The notes under the pieces: generated by a model
Told to the model about the DNA's origin: nothing
The model's input: the letters and a program-made list of their open reading frames with translations, nothing else
Database searches by the model: none
Shown: positions 1 through 11,404 of the stretch, piece by piece
Numbering within the stretch: position 1 is the stretch's first letter
How the letters are laid out: each line of letters opens with the position of its first letter
Program-made: the position numbers and the translations under genes
NCBI RefSeq assembly: GCF_003086295.3
Contig: NC_092048.1
Coordinates: 129,001-193,000, forward strand
Direction: 5' to 3'
Length of the DNA: 64,000 nucleotides
DNA from: Arachis hypogaea
Lineage: Eukaryota; Streptophyta; Magnoliopsida; Fabales; Fabaceae

Positions 1-310
1 ACTCCTGTTCCAGTTAAACTAGATGATACCAACTTTGTTACTTGGCAGCAATTGGTTCTTTTTTCTCAATTTGCATCTGATGCCAAATTCTAAATCTCTG
101 CCAACCCCTGTGATCTCCTCATTAAAACTTGTATCACAAGGCTCTTCACCATTTGAAAATCCAGAATTTTACAGGTCTATAGTTAGAGGCTTACAGTATG
201 CAACTCTCAGACATACAAAAATTATATTTGCTGTAAACCGTGTCAGTCAATTCATACAGAATCCAATTGAACATCATGGGTGTGCTGTCAAAGCAATTAA
301 GCTTTCCTAA
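1..310 (+). pseudogene. Ty1/copia fragment: gag start joined to reverse transcriptase end
   Basis: The first 80 bases translate to a copia gag N-terminus (LDDTNFVTWQQLVLFLNLHL). Within about 20 codons the reading passes into the C-terminal part of a copia reverse transcriptase (ENPEFYRSIVRGLQYATL, then NRVSQFIQNPIEHH). In an intact element these parts are thousands of bases apart, with protease and integrase between them, so this is an internally deleted copy. It stops at base 308 and may extend left of the window. No function is expected. Confidence 0.75.
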
Positions 311-2540
311 AAATATCTCTCACTAGCTGATTATGTTCAAACTCTATATATATCAGATATCTCAGTGTAATTTACACAATAATAGTCAAGAGACAAATTT
401 AATTACAATTTCTTTCAACATAATTTAGTTTATTTGCATTACTTCTGTTATTTATCTTTCAATATTCTCACAAAGGCGTATCAAAAAAAAAAAAAAGGAG
501 AATAATATGTTAGTTGAAAAAAGCAATATTTTTTGTTTTTGTGTATTCTTTTTTTTTTTTTTCGTCTCTCTTTTTACATCAAGAGATAGAAAACTGTCAA
601 TAAAAACATGATGAGATAGACACAACACACAATTTAATATGTTCAATTCATACAGAATTGGGGGATCCACATTTATGTGAAATAGAAAAAGGTAGAACAC
701 ACAACAAGTGAAGAACTATCAAAGAATAATAAATAGAGAGATAACCGGCAAGGGAATTAAAGATTGGTAAATTAGATTAATAATTATATGACTGAAATAG
801 GGTAACTTGAAATCTTCACTCGAACAAAATTGTTAACCATTCTTAGTTCCTTGCCAAATATGACAGAAGGTAGATATATTTTTTTCGATTGTAGATTAAA
901 GTTTTTGACCATAAAATGGGGGAAGAATTTAAAGACTCGACTATAAAAATAGTTGAGCTTACAATGGAACACCAAAAAATTACTGAAAAAACTAACTGTC
1001 TAAAAGAGCTCGCTATAAAGAACAACAGAAAGTGTATAAAATACTGAATCGACAACAAGACTCAAATCAAAGACACTATAGAAAGCCAAAGACAAGTTTC
1101 TCAACTGTAGAACTTCTCTCGCTCACATCTTAAAATGAAATTCTACTTTTAACTCTGTGTGGCTTTTTTCTTTCTACATCTCCTAATGATTTACCTTATG
1201 TCTTTTATATCATTATTTTCATTCGGATTCTCTCTAATGTAATTCATCACAGTCTCGTCACTGCTACAAATCAGATTGAGTTGAGATCCTAATATTCAAG
1301 TTTAATAGTTTCACTTCCAAACTCGTCATTTTCACCACTTTCACTGGAACCCCTCCATCTAAGCCTACCTCGCTTCCTTTTTTCATAGCTTCTTCTCTAA
1401 TTTTCTATTTCGTTCTTCTCTCTTCGTTTGTGTCCTTCTTATGCTTTGTTCTTCCACTTCTGACACAATTCCTTTTCTTCAGTTGTTTCTTTTTTTATTG
1501 TCTGGTCTTATTTTTTCCTGATTTAGTCTTGTAAAGAAGCATTTTTTTTTCTTCTTCACATCACACTTTTTCATACTTCTCATCCTCACTTATAGTAATC
1601 TTCTCTTTCGAATACTAGGTTAACAAGTACTTATTCTAAAAAAATCTTCAACATCCGGTAGATACATAGGATTCGAGACCGAATTATTTTCTACATCACC
1701 ATTAATTAGCCTTTTTAATGTTAATCGCACCGTTCATCTCATACTCCTTGATTATGTCACATTAAAAGGCCAATCGATTTTTTTCAATAACTTCTTATGT
1801 TGTTCTGTATATACTTTAATTATATCTTCATATGTTAAAGTAAAGGTGAATAAAATTAATTCCGCTTTAAATTTCATGAGAATCTAATTAACTAGAAGTG
1901 CTATAACAGTTGATGGATATATCGTTAATAAAAAAAAGTTTATTATCTTAATTTGATTGTCTTGAAAAAAAAAAAGCAAAATAAAGAAGATGAATCTGAC
2001 TGAATTACATAAATGATAAAACAAAGTGACATTCAGAGTTTCAAAGCTTTTCTATGCATGCTGGTGTAATGCTTTCATTTAGTTGCAACTTACCATGATT
2101 GTCTTAAGGGAGCATCATAGAACTCGCCTACGTATATGTATTGTTTCAAATTGGAAAGCAAAGTAACTATCAAAATTATGTGATATACACATTACAATTG
2201 CCCTTCTCGCAGGGAAGCCTATATATATATATTGACTTGTAACTTGAACGTAAATTACAACCAGCCTTAAGTTTCATGTGTCGAACATTTCTTCTTGCTT
2301 GAAATGACATACAGATTTTCTTTTTTTCTTTTTCCTGTATCTATGTGAAATGTATTTAGCTGAGACCATATGTATCTGCATTTTCGTTATGAAGTGCTTC
2401 TGAATATGAATGTCATGCATATTACTTGTTCTTGTAGGGAAATCACAGATATAGAAGCACATTCTTTGGCTCATAGGGAGCAAACTCTTTGTGATTATAT
2501 TAGAGTGATGTTAGTGAGGTTAAGGAAGATAAATAAGAAA
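311..2540. other. Intergenic, AT-rich, no gene seen
   Basis: No convincing coding frame occurs on either strand. There are poly-A and poly-T runs near 482-496 and 549-562, and a pyrimidine-rich stretch around 1320-1580. The bases just before 2629 should hold the LHCA4 3' untranslated region. Nothing else could be identified. Confidence 0.6.
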
Positions 2541-2628
2541 TAGTATTCCATTAAAAATATGAAAGGGCTCTCAATACATCGTAGTAGTAGTAGTTGGTCT
2601 GTACAATGAAAAGAAAGGAGAGGAAGAA

Positions 2629-3464
2629 TTAGTTGGAAGAGAGGGTTTGAACAATGGTATTGTGCCAAGGGTCAGAGATGTGCTGCAAGAGGTTGTCAAA
2701 GGGGCCTTTGCCAGTGACGTTGTGCTGAACAATAAAACCCAAGAAGGCGAGCATAGCCAAGCGGCCATTGGCAAGCTCCTTCTCCTTGGCCTCAAGAGTG
2801 GGGGCGAAGTTGAGGGGGTTGAAGATGCCACCAGGGTAGCCGACCTCGTTGGGGGGGAGGCTGTACTGCTTGAAGATGGGGTCTTGGTTCACACTCCCAG
2901 GGTTCTTGATGTCCTGCCATCTCCTGATCTCAACGTAATGGAAGAGTATGAACTCTATCACAAACAGGGTCGACGAAGACGCGAAGTACTCCTCCTTCCC
3001 TGCGTCGTACCATTTCGGAACATTTATGATCCCTATGCTCGTGAACACCTCCGGCAGCAGCATCCCTGCCACCCCCAGCATCGCCCACCTCCCGTTCACC
3101 AGCTCTGCCTGTACGAACCACTTCAGGTTCTCTGGGTCCTCTGCTAGCCCCAACGGGTCGAATCCATTGTCTCCCGGAAGACTTCATCACAACCAACCAT
3201 AATTCATTAACATTACATAATTCATGTAATCAAAATATTAACAATAATAGTCTTTATTGTATACCTGCCATTCAGATAAGCTGGAGAGGCCAAGCCAGGC
3301 AACCACTCTCCTTTCTTGGCTTCCACCTTGAAAGAAGGAGATCTCAATGGCCTAAACGACACCTCCCTGTTGAGTCTGCCAGATGAGCCAGACAGGAACC
3401 TTGCCTTGGAAGAAGGGCATGGCCTCAATAGAGTCGCTGAAGCCTGCGTTGTTACAGTCGCCAT
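2629..3464 (-). CDS. LHCA4: Chlorophyll a/b-binding protein of photosystem I antenna, Lhca4
   Basis: Two exons, 3464-3265 and 3181-2629, with an 83-bp intron (donor GTATAC, acceptor ATGAAG), encode 250 residues, the usual Lhca4 length. The first ~45 residues are a Ser/Arg-rich plastid transit peptide ([16 protein letters not shown]). The mature part starts near [17 protein letters not shown]. Both LHC helices with the chlorophyll-binding generic motif are visible: [20 protein letters not shown] (helix B) and [18 protein letters not shown] (helix A), with the middle helix around [19 protein letters not shown]. In this family the protein forms the Lhca1-Lhca4 dimer, binds chlorophyll a/b and carotenoids, and funnels light to photosystem I in the thylakoid membrane. 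The near-identity to Lhca4 rather than Lhca1-3 is from memory of the Arabidopsis protein. The frame is intact and the gene looks functional. Confidence 0.96.
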
Positions 3465-3599
3465 CTCGCTCTGCTGATATCAAAACAAGCAAGGAATGTG
3501 TTTTCTTTTGTTAAGTGGATGGCCCTCATTTCTATTGAATTCATGTGGTTCTTGTTCGTCCTTTCTCTTCCACCGTTGCCTCCCAGGATATTTCGATCC

Positions 3600-3640
3600 C
3601 ACGGTTCACGTGCGCTCTGGCTTATCGTTTTATCTCGCTT
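3600..3640 (-). promoter_or_regulatory. G-box and I-box pair upstream of LHCA4
   Basis: A perfect G-box (CACGTG, 3607-3612) lies about 145 bases upstream of the LHCA4 start codon, followed by GATAAG read on the minus strand (I-box, 3621-3626) and a second GATA core near 3631-3635. This pairing is typical of light-regulated photosynthesis promoters. That it drives light induction here is inference. No clear TATA box was found. Confidence 0.55.
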
Positions 3641-4336
3641 CTTATATCCGCAAATCCATTACTCCCTTCTTGTTGGCTGCCTTTAGATTCTGTGGGACCA
3701 CACACTCCCACTCCTTCAAATATCTTAATATCATCAACCACCAATCCATGCCACACACCTGGCTTCCTCACAATTACGCTCTACCTATCAACATATGGAT
3801 AATTCCAAACCATTATTAAAACTCCAATTTTATAATCTAATCTATCATTATTCCTGTTGCTTCTCTTTGAATTTATCTTAACATATACTTTACTCTTGTG
3901 TCATTTTCTTAACAATTTTAAGACATCAATTTATTCAAATGCCAACATATGCTAGAATTTTTTTAAATACTGTCAATTGAAAAAAATTTCATTAAAATAT
4001 TTTTTTTTGTCGATTACATAAACTAAAAACGAAAGTCAAATATAAAGTACATGGTGTATTTTTTCTTGGGCCTAGTATTTGGAGTAGCTACTAACTTGGG
4101 TAAGGCTCAAATATAGTTGCGCACGGAAAAAGACAAGGCACCTAAGATTTCAATTGCACAGAAAATATATAAAAGAATCATCCCAGCCCGGTAATAACAT
4201 GAGCCCACTCCCATGCCCATTGCCAACTCTACTTGTTAAAAATGGGGCCTTACGCCCGATCATATACATTCGGAGGCTTCCATGGATGATAAAATCTTAG
4301 TGCCTCTAAGAATGACATCTTGGACCGTCAAAAAAA
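3641..4336. other. Intergenic, distal LHCA4 upstream region
   Basis: AT-rich sequence with short pyrimidine-rich blocks. The plus-strand open frames near 3496-3819 run through the LHCA4 promoter and resemble no known protein. Nothing else was identified. Confidence 0.5.
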
Positions 4337-5025
4337 GATTTGGATCCTCTCAATTTTGGATTTTATTTTAAAGAGTAAAATGTAGAGGTGGTAAACGAGC
4401 CTAAATCTGCCGGACTAGCCGGCATAACCGGCTAAAAAAGGTGGATTGGGTTAAAAAATTATGACCACCAAAGAACAAAAGTCCGACTAACCCTCACCGC
4501 TTAAACAGCGGATTTTGGCGGGGTGGGACGAACTTCTCCGCCGGGCTTAGTTTTTTTTTTTTTACAAGGGATTATTTTTGTAATTTTTTTGTTAAAATTC
4601 AACTTTTCCCAATCCAACTTACAAGAGTATCAAGATGAAAATTGAGTATTTTGGATTATGTTTATATTACTTTTGAGACTATTTATAATTATGTTTTGGA
4701 TGAAAATTTGGTTTATAATTATGTTTAATAGATATTTATAATTACAAAGACTTTAATGTGAATATAAAAAATATAATTTTTTTATACCTTAAAAAAAAAA
4801 GATCTTTGGTGAGCTTAGCCCGCCAACCCGCAGTTAGGCGGGGCAGAGTGGGATTCTAGGACCGCCTCACTATACGGGGCGGGGCGGGCTTCTGGCAAAG
4901 CAGGACGGGGCTAGTTTTCCCGCTTACCACCCCTAGTAAAGTGTAATTTCTTACTATTTATTTCATAAGTGGGACCAAGAGAAAATATAAGAGAGAAAAC
5001 ATTGTAAGAGATCACATTTTACCAA
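4337..5025. mobile_element. Relic of a small Mutator-type MITE, split and truncated
   Basis: The two outer parts, 4337-4382 and 4944-5025, align end to end with the intact 170-bp MITE at 36469-36638. They share a GGATCCTCT-like terminus, an AAAGAGTAAAATG block and a central TTTCATAAGTGGGAC-like block, then GATCACATTTTAC. A hAT-type MITE (4383-4935) interrupts it. Its right arm is missing exactly where the next element begins at 5026. Confidence 0.65.
4383..4935. mobile_element. hAT-type non-autonomous element (553 bp)
   Basis: The ends are inverted repeats, TAGAGGTGGTAAACGAG on the left and TAGGGGTGGTAAGCGGG read inward from the right. This resembles the TAGGGGTGGCAA terminus of plant hAT elements. 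Flanking bases GTAAAATG (4375-4382) and GTAAAGTG (4936-4943) form an 8-bp duplication with one mismatch, the hAT length. The interior is AT-rich and has no coding frame, with GC-rich blocks just inside each end. Confidence 0.8.
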
Positions 5026-6343
5026 GGTTACGAGAATCGAACCGATTATTGAACCGGTCAAGTAACTGGTTCAATAGTTTAATGGTTCAACCGTGGTCGA
5101 ACCGATTTCGTTAAATATAAAATAAAATTATTAAAAATACAATATTAATCTTTTAAAATTTAAATTCAATCATTCATATAATAATAAAATTTAAAATTTC
5201 ATAACCCATCCACTAAATAAACTATATCTCATCTCATCATTAAAATTCTACATTCGAATTCAAACATCAAAATTTATATCTAAAAAAAATCATGGCATAA
5301 AATACTATATTCATATTCAATCAACAATCACCAACATCAATAATTACTTAATTAGACAAAACTCACTCAATTAATGCCAAATTACTAATTAGAAATAACT
5401 ATAAACCAGCAGTAACATTTTTTCAAGATGTGCAAAACAAACCATGTCCTGCCTCCTGAAAACCCAACTTCATATTTCAGCTATTACAGCAATTACAGTA
5501 AAATAAAACCTCAGCCATTACAGTAATGACAACAAAATTTAGAATTACAGACATTCAAAATTCAAAATTATATCAATTATGTTTAGCATTATAAAATTAT
5601 ACCAAAATTCAATTCAGCGTTCAAAATCCATAATCTGAAATTATATCAAAATTAGGAGGATTATTAGAAGAATACATTACAGAATATAGAATTCCACAAT
5701 ATGTGATCACTAGTTTTCAACATTTATTCTCTATACTCTGTTACCACTGAAGATTATGAATTTCCATAAACAATGTAGAGAAGCAATGCATCATAGCACT
5801 ATCAATTGATAATAGAAAAAATCAGCAACAAGCAAGTGAAGCAACTCAGAAATCAGAATAAATAAAGTTTAACAAATAATCAATGACTCCACAACAGAGG
5901 AAACAAATCAAAAACTAAAGTGAAAAAGAGAGGAAATCAGTGAAAACAAAGAAGATCACGAAGAAGATGTTGAAGGACGGCGAAGATTGAAGAACTCACG
6001 ACGACGGCGAAGAGTCCACGGCGGCACAGGTAAGTTCGCACTTCGCACACATAGAGAGATGGCTCGGAGACAGAGGCGTTTTTGATGATGAGAAAGAGGC
6101 GGCCGACGACGGCAAGGACAGAGGCAAGCTTCACGACGAACACAGAGACGGTGAGGAGGAGAAGAGACACTGCAACAACGAGAAGAACCGGACCTCCAAA
6201 AAATCGACCGATTTATTCAGTTCGACCGATTTTTTTTACCAATTTTTAAAAAATTGGTTTTAAATATTAACCGGACCGACCAACTGACCGATTCCCGATT
6301 AAAATCTAGTCAAACCAGTTGATCCGGCCTGATTTTCAGAACC
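5026..6343. mobile_element. Degenerate TIR element of the GGTTCTGAAAACCGG type (1.3 kb)
   Basis: The left end (GGTTACGAGAATCGAACCGA) and the right end read inward (GGTTCTGAAAATCAGGCCGG) are imperfect inverted repeats rich in ACCGG/CCGGT. A GC-rich block of GACGGCG-like triplets lies inside the right end (about 5970-6190). The same design recurs at 9236-11404. Flanks TTTTACCAA and TTATCCGAA match at only six of nine positions, so a Mutator-type 9-bp duplication is possible but unproven. No transposase is encoded. Confidence 0.6.
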
Positions 6344-6816
6344 TTATCCGAAATATGTCATGTTATGCATATGGATAAATACTTGATTGTTTATATATTT
6401 TAGTAAATATTATATTTAATTAATTGAAATAAAAAAATCCAGATGACATGTAAATATTCTTAAAATTTAAAATGTTTGAATATAAATAGGAAAAAAAATG
6501 AAAAACAGCAATGATATCATTTGAGAAGGAAAAAAAATTATTCTTTACCAAGTAACAAATGTACCAAGTAACAAATGACACGAGTAGACTAACAACACTA
6601 TAGCGAATCCAAGAAATCGACTACTAATGAACACCACAAGGAATAATTCTTAAATAAAAAAGCACGTGAGAATAGATAACCTCTAAATGAATTGCAGTCG
6701 AGATCATAGACCAAAAATTACAATGATTTGATCATTTGATTATCAGTTCACACTTCAGACACGTCTTCATATTCTATCAAAATGGATAAAACATAACAAA
6801 ATCGAACAACTAAGTT
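6344..6816. other. AT-rich spacer and likely 3' untranslated region
   Basis: No coding frame was seen. The right part probably includes the 3' untranslated region of the minus-strand gene ending at 6817. Confidence 0.45.
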
Positions 6817-8022
6817 TCAAAAAAGATCATACGTATTTCCACCTTTTACTTCCATCTTTAGTTTGTTCACCACATCAGCCATCAAAAAACAACACTTGGA
6901 TTCAGCAGTCAAAGAACTAACCACTTCCTCAATTAATCTTAGCTGCTCATGAAACTCCGGATGCAATACCAACGAAGAAAAGTTCTCATCAAGCACAAAA
7001 CCAAGAAACTTCACAACATCGTCGAGTTTAGGAACCCAATCGCAAACCGTCAAACCCAAAGCTGCTGTAGCTTCAGGGCAGGGACCGGCTTGAGGAAACC
7101 TCTCGTACTTCTTTAGCCACTTCGATAAATAGCGAATCAAGTTAATCAACTCTTTGCCATTCAACTTACTGAAGGAAGATGATAACAGCACATCATTGAA
7201 GTTTGACGATGCTAGTAGATAATGCAAACAAATCTCAGATGCAGAGAAACCATCATAAGCTACCATAAGCAAAATGGAAGCCTCCTTTGCCACAAGCAGA
7301 TTCTTTTTGTTCCAACTGCTATCACTAATTCCATCAATGGCCAACTGTGCTTGGTTCTCCCATTCCTTCTTCACAGTTATCATACTATCATAAGCATCTT
7401 TGGATGGAGAAAGAAAATACCTCAGAATGCTGAGTATTTCAGATGACCCGAGATCAAACGCGTGCTTAATGCACGTACATATCAAATCGGACCTCTTCTT
7501 TTCAACTAACCTAGTAACCAAGCCCGAATGACAAGAATGCTTAATAACACCATGCTCAATCAAAGCCTCAACTATATCCCAAATATCAAACGAAATGCAC
7601 ACATCCAAAACAACAACAACAACATCCTTACCCATAAAATATCCAACCTTGTCAATCAAGAACTTAGTATAATTGGGCATAGATGGATTAATAGCAATCG
7701 AAACACCTATTTTCTCAGCGATGCTATTCAGATAGGAATTCAAATCACCAATAAACTCATCCTTCTCCAAACTATTACCACTCTTGAGCTTTGCCTTTAG
7801 CTGTATAAAGAACTTCTTCCCAATGTCAATGAGTTCGGCATCAGCTTGCGAAATTTTCCATCCACTAAGAGGTTTTACAAGACACAAGGCCGCTGCGTCT
7901 TCTTGTTCAGGCTTCAAGTTAGGTATAATAGTATCAGGGTTCAGAACAATAGGATAATCCAATGGAGAATCAAGTGGCTTCGAATTGATTGAAGCATTTT
8001 TAATGACTTCAAGCAAACTCAT
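6817..8022 (-). CDS. Conserved plant protein of unknown function, 401 residues
   Basis: A single uninterrupted coding exon of 402 codons starts at ATG 8022 (MSLLEVIKNASINSKPLD). The open frame continues a few codons upstream but contains no earlier ATG. The bases just before the start read as a textbook 3' splice site (long T tract, CCCTTGCAG ending at 8032), so a leader intron in the 5' untranslated region is likely. The product is mostly helical with many Leu/Ile-rich stretches, a run of five valines near residue 137, a Lys-rich segment and no obvious transmembrane helix or signal peptide. I do not recognise a named domain and assign no function. Length, normal codon use and splice context favour a real gene over a transposon ORF, although transposon-like repeats lie on both sides. 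Confidence 0.8.
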   Translation of the reverse strand: MSLLEVIKNASINSKPLDSPLDYPIVLNPDTIIPNLKPEQEDAAALCLVKPLSGWKISQADAELIDIGKKFFIQLKAKLKSGNSLEKDEFIGDLNSYLNSIAEKIGVSIAINPSMPNYTKFLIDKVGYFMGKDVVVVVLDVCISFDIWDIVEALIEHGVIKHSCHSGLVTRLVEKKRSDLICTCIKHAFDLGSSEILSILRYFLSPSKDAYDSMITVKKEWENQAQLAIDGISDSSWNKKNLLVAKEASILLMVAYDGFSASEICLHYLLASSNFNDVLLSSSFSKLNGKELINLIRYLSKWLKKYERFPQAGPCPEATAALGLTVCDWVPKLDDVVKFLGFVLDENFSSLVLHPEFHEQLRLIEEVVSSLTAESKCCFLMADVVNKLKMEVKGGNTYDLF

Positions 8023-8390
8023 GACTGAAAACTGCAAGGGAAAAAAAAAACCTGCAAATCAAGAAGAGGGAACAAACAAATAAACAAGAACGGTAATAAA
8101 ACAAGTATTCATGTCGAGAAAGAGAGAACATATCAAAATAAGAAGCAAGTTTAATAAAATATATATAGATAATCATACACTACATATCAAATTCGTTTAA
8201 CTTAATTGCTTAACAGAGAAAACCCTTGCATACTAGTTGAGGCATGAAATTTTTAATTTAGGAATACTCAAAGTAGAAAACAAATAACATAAAAAAAAAA
8301 AAAAAAAACAAAACTTCAGTACATTGAGGCAACAAAACAAACAAAACATGTTCTATACACTAGGTTGAGTGAATTATACTGTAGACCTAT
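8023..8390 (-). other. Leader region/5' untranslated intron of the 401-residue gene
   Basis: This contains the pyrimidine tract and CAG acceptor at 8032-8050 and an A18-like run near 8291. The leader donor site was not located. No coding frame was seen. Confidence 0.4.
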
Positions 8391-9235
8391 CATAGTTATC
8401 AGAACCAAAATGGCAATCGAACTGATTGGACTATGGATCACCGAGTTACTGATTCAACTGGTGAGTCACTAATTACTAATTAATTAGGACCAAAATTAGT
8501 TATGCATATATTTTCACAATAAAAATTCCTAGAAGTCTCGACAGATTCAATTCAATTCAATGGTCCATTTTTCATTTCAGCAGAAATAAAGCAAGCAGAC
8601 AAAAAAAAAGGCTATCATATCACAATACCCAAAACACACTAAATTCACATCATCAAATTTGTATTTTTATTCTTACTTTTTCTTATTCTCCTCTCATTTT
8701 TCCACTTTCACGTACCATTCGGCCATAGACCTATAACCTTTCACCCAGGGAGAAAACCCTCTCTTCTGAGCCAAAAAAAAAAGAGCCGCACAACAAAGTT
8801 TTTAAAAGGACTCGCACAACAAAAAGAAATATTTTTTCACGATTGTTCTGCAGTCATGGTTCCTTCATTCTTATACCCAAAATATATTCTTCCCTACCAA
8901 GCTTTTTGATTCTTCTACATATTTACCAGCATCAATAAACTAATTATCAACTGATTAAAAAAGTTAAATACGAAAGAAATAACAAAAAAATGCTCATAAG
9001 ATTGCACACACAGCGGTAGATTCAGAGGAGAAACCGCGGCAGACAACAAACCAGAAGACGACAAACAGAGGTGAGGCCGTGAGGGGGGCGGCGGCTGCAA
9101 GGAGGGAAGTGAGGCTTAAATAAGTGAGGCTGCAAGGAGGGAAGGAGGAGAGATTGAGGGAAGTGAGGCTTAAATAAGTGAGGCTGCAAGGAGGGAAGGA
9201 GAGATTGAGAATTGGGGTAAACGGGTTAAACGCAA
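8391..9235. mobile_element. Relic with an end similar to the GGTTCTGAAAACCGG elements
   Basis: At 8396-8470 the sequence reads CAGAACC followed by a degenerate ACCGAGTTACTGATTCAAC block like the left arm of the elements at 5026 and 9236. A GC-rich block at 9010-9110 resembles their interior. The second element (9236-11404) may have inserted near its right end. Boundaries are not resolved. Confidence 0.35.
9108..9210. repeat. Tandem duplication, unit about 50 bp
   Basis: The block GAAGTGAGGCTTAAATAAGT followed by GAGGCTGCAAGGAGGGAAGG appears twice in a row with slight differences, each followed by AGAGATTGAG. It lies just left of the element that starts at 9236. Confidence 0.7.
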
Positions 9236-11404
9236 GGTTTAGAAAACCGGACCGGTCATCGAACCGTTCTAGTTACTGGTTCACTAATTCATTGGTTCAA
9301 TCGGTTCAACCGTGGTTCAACCGGAAAAACCGTTTTATAATAAACACCTGATTCTATAAAAATTCAATGAATAAAGCAACTGGTTCTAAACACTCTTCTA
9401 CTGCATTTTTTTACTTCAAAAGAGGATCATAAACAACTAGTTCTATGAATAAACAAACTACAATGATATGCAATGCCAAAAATAGGCCAATGATAAAATA
9501 ATAAAAGGTTTCTCTCTTTAATTCTATGTTCAAGCTTGTAGCATACCAGAATCAACAGAATAATACCGTTAAAATAGTCTTCCTTCTTAATTCTTATATA
9601 CCTCAGAATTTCCTACAAAATGAAAATTGAACACAACACACAGCTTTAAAACAAAAACAAAACAACACTCAGAAATTAATCACCTCTTCTAAACACAGTC
9701 TTAAAACAAAACAGAACAACATTCAGAGTATGAGAATTAATCACAAAAAATTAATTTCTGAAACAACAAAAACAGCAGAACAACATTCAGAGTTTGAGCA
9801 TTGATCACAAAATATTGATTTATGAAACAAAACAAAAACAGAAGAACAACATTCAGAGTTTGAGCATTGATAACAAAAAATTGATTTCTGAAACAAAACA
9901 AACACTGCAAAACCAACAGAACAGCATTTAAGTTTGAGCATTGATCACAAAAAATTAATTTCTGAAACAAAACAAACAATCAACAAAACAATGAAAACAT
10001 AATATTTTTTTTCCTTCAGAAGAAGAAAACAATGAAAACATGAAGCATATAATAAATCAATGATCACCAATATCCAGCAAGAATCTCAAAGACAACAATA
10101 AATACACAACAACAGTTTAGCAAATAAACAAGAACAAGACCTAAATAGAAAATCCAACAAATTAAATCACAGAAACCTAACAATTTAGCAAATTATCAAC
10201 TTAACAAGTTAAAGAACAGAAAATCACAGCAAAAAAAATAAAATAAAAATAACAGAAGAACAACAGAACAACAACACAAGAACAATTAGCAAATTAACAA
10301 GTTCACACTAACAGTTAAAATTTACCAGAAGAACACTAATGCAAGTGGAATCATCATGCTAATATGTTATCTACAAAGATGCTATTTGTGCAGCTAAAAT
10401 TTCCTAATTACTAAGATCCAATTATTCTAATTTCACATGCAATCAACTTACTAAGTTTCTAAAAGCTAGAAATGATAAAACCAACCCCAAATATGGTTAA
10501 AGCATTTCATCAAACATGTTGAGTGCGGTAAACTTGAAACGAAATAAGAGAATTCAAAGCTTAGTATCAATGTGATAGAGAAGAGAAGATAACTATTGTA
10601 TACTTTAATTCAGTCTATGAAAAAAATCCAAACCACTGCCAAATCAAATAGTTACTTATTGTAATAGAAATAAGAAGTTGCAGAGTTTGAAGCAGAGTAT
10701 TGGTGTTGTGTGAGTGTATTGTCTGGTGGTGGGTTTAGGGAACTCACGGCGGCGACAAAAGAGAACAGTTCGACGGCTAGGTGGAGCGCGCGGGTTGGTC
10801 GCAGAGTTTGAACCAGGGCAACGTGGCTTCCAGACGAACGCTAACCCGAACGGTGAACGCCGAGCAAACTTGAACGGCGAAGAACGCGAACGAAGATGAC
10901 GGCTGAACGAAGACGCGAACGTTAACGGCAACCAACGGCGGCGGAAGCGCGGCTGAGCAGACAAAGACGACGGACGCCGAGCTCGAGGAAGCAGCTGCGA
11001 TCGGTGACAGCGAACGGGGGTTGAAGACTTGGAGCACGAGGGAAGCTAGATAGACGGACGGACGGCGGCAGTATGTCACTCCTTGCGGCGGCGGTGGTGT
11101 AGGCTTACAGTGCTAGGTTTTTTTGGCTGAGTTTCTGTGAATGAAAGAAATGGAGGGAGAAAGGGGGGAAAGAAACGAAGGAGCTTCAGAACCAAGAGTG
11201 AAAGGAAGCAAATTTGGCAAAAACGACGCGGTTTCTTTTAAACCGGTCGATTTCCTGTCCAATTCAATCAGCCGGAAACCGGCCGGTTCAACGGTTATCT
11301 TCCAATTTTTAGAGAAACGGTTTTAGGGGTAAATCGGACCGTAATTACTACCGATTCACGGTTAAATTAGTTGAACCGGCCAGTCTGATCCGGTTTTCAG
11401 AATA
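9236..11404. mobile_element. Degenerate TIR element of the GGTTCTGAAAACCGG type (2.2 kb)
   Basis: The left end (GGTTTAGAAAACCGGACCGG) and right end read inward (TATTCTGAAAACCGGATCAG) are inverted repeats. Subterminal ACCGGTTCAACCG-type motifs lie on both sides, and a GC-rich block of GGCGGCGACG type lies near the right end (10740-11100). A clean target duplication is not visible (left TAAACGCAA, right TTGGTTAAA). There is no transposase. It carries a minisatellite at 9714-9985. Frames in the GC-rich block are compositional. Confidence 0.55.
9714..9985. repeat. Minisatellite, about four copies of a 64-75 bp unit
   Basis: Each unit starts AACAACATTCAGAGTTTGAG, continues CATTGATCACAAAAAATTGA and ends with an AAACAAAACAAA-rich tail of variable length. 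Four consecutive copies are readable, with a decayed half-unit just left of them. The repetitive minus-strand frames here come from the repeat. Confidence 0.8.

Noticed and set aside
2647..3196. Open frames opposite and out of phase with LHCA4
   Set aside because: They are shadows of the GC-rich LHCA4 coding strand with no recognisable protein. The minus-strand Lhca4 reading is unambiguous.
3496..3819. Plus-strand frames of 60-107 codons upstream of LHCA4
   Set aside because: They cover the LHCA4 promoter and are pyrimidine-rich, resembling no known protein.
10656..11079. Arg/Ser-rich frames in the GC-rich block
   Set aside because: The block is a GACGGCG-type repeat island inside a TIR element. 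All six frames are open from composition alone.
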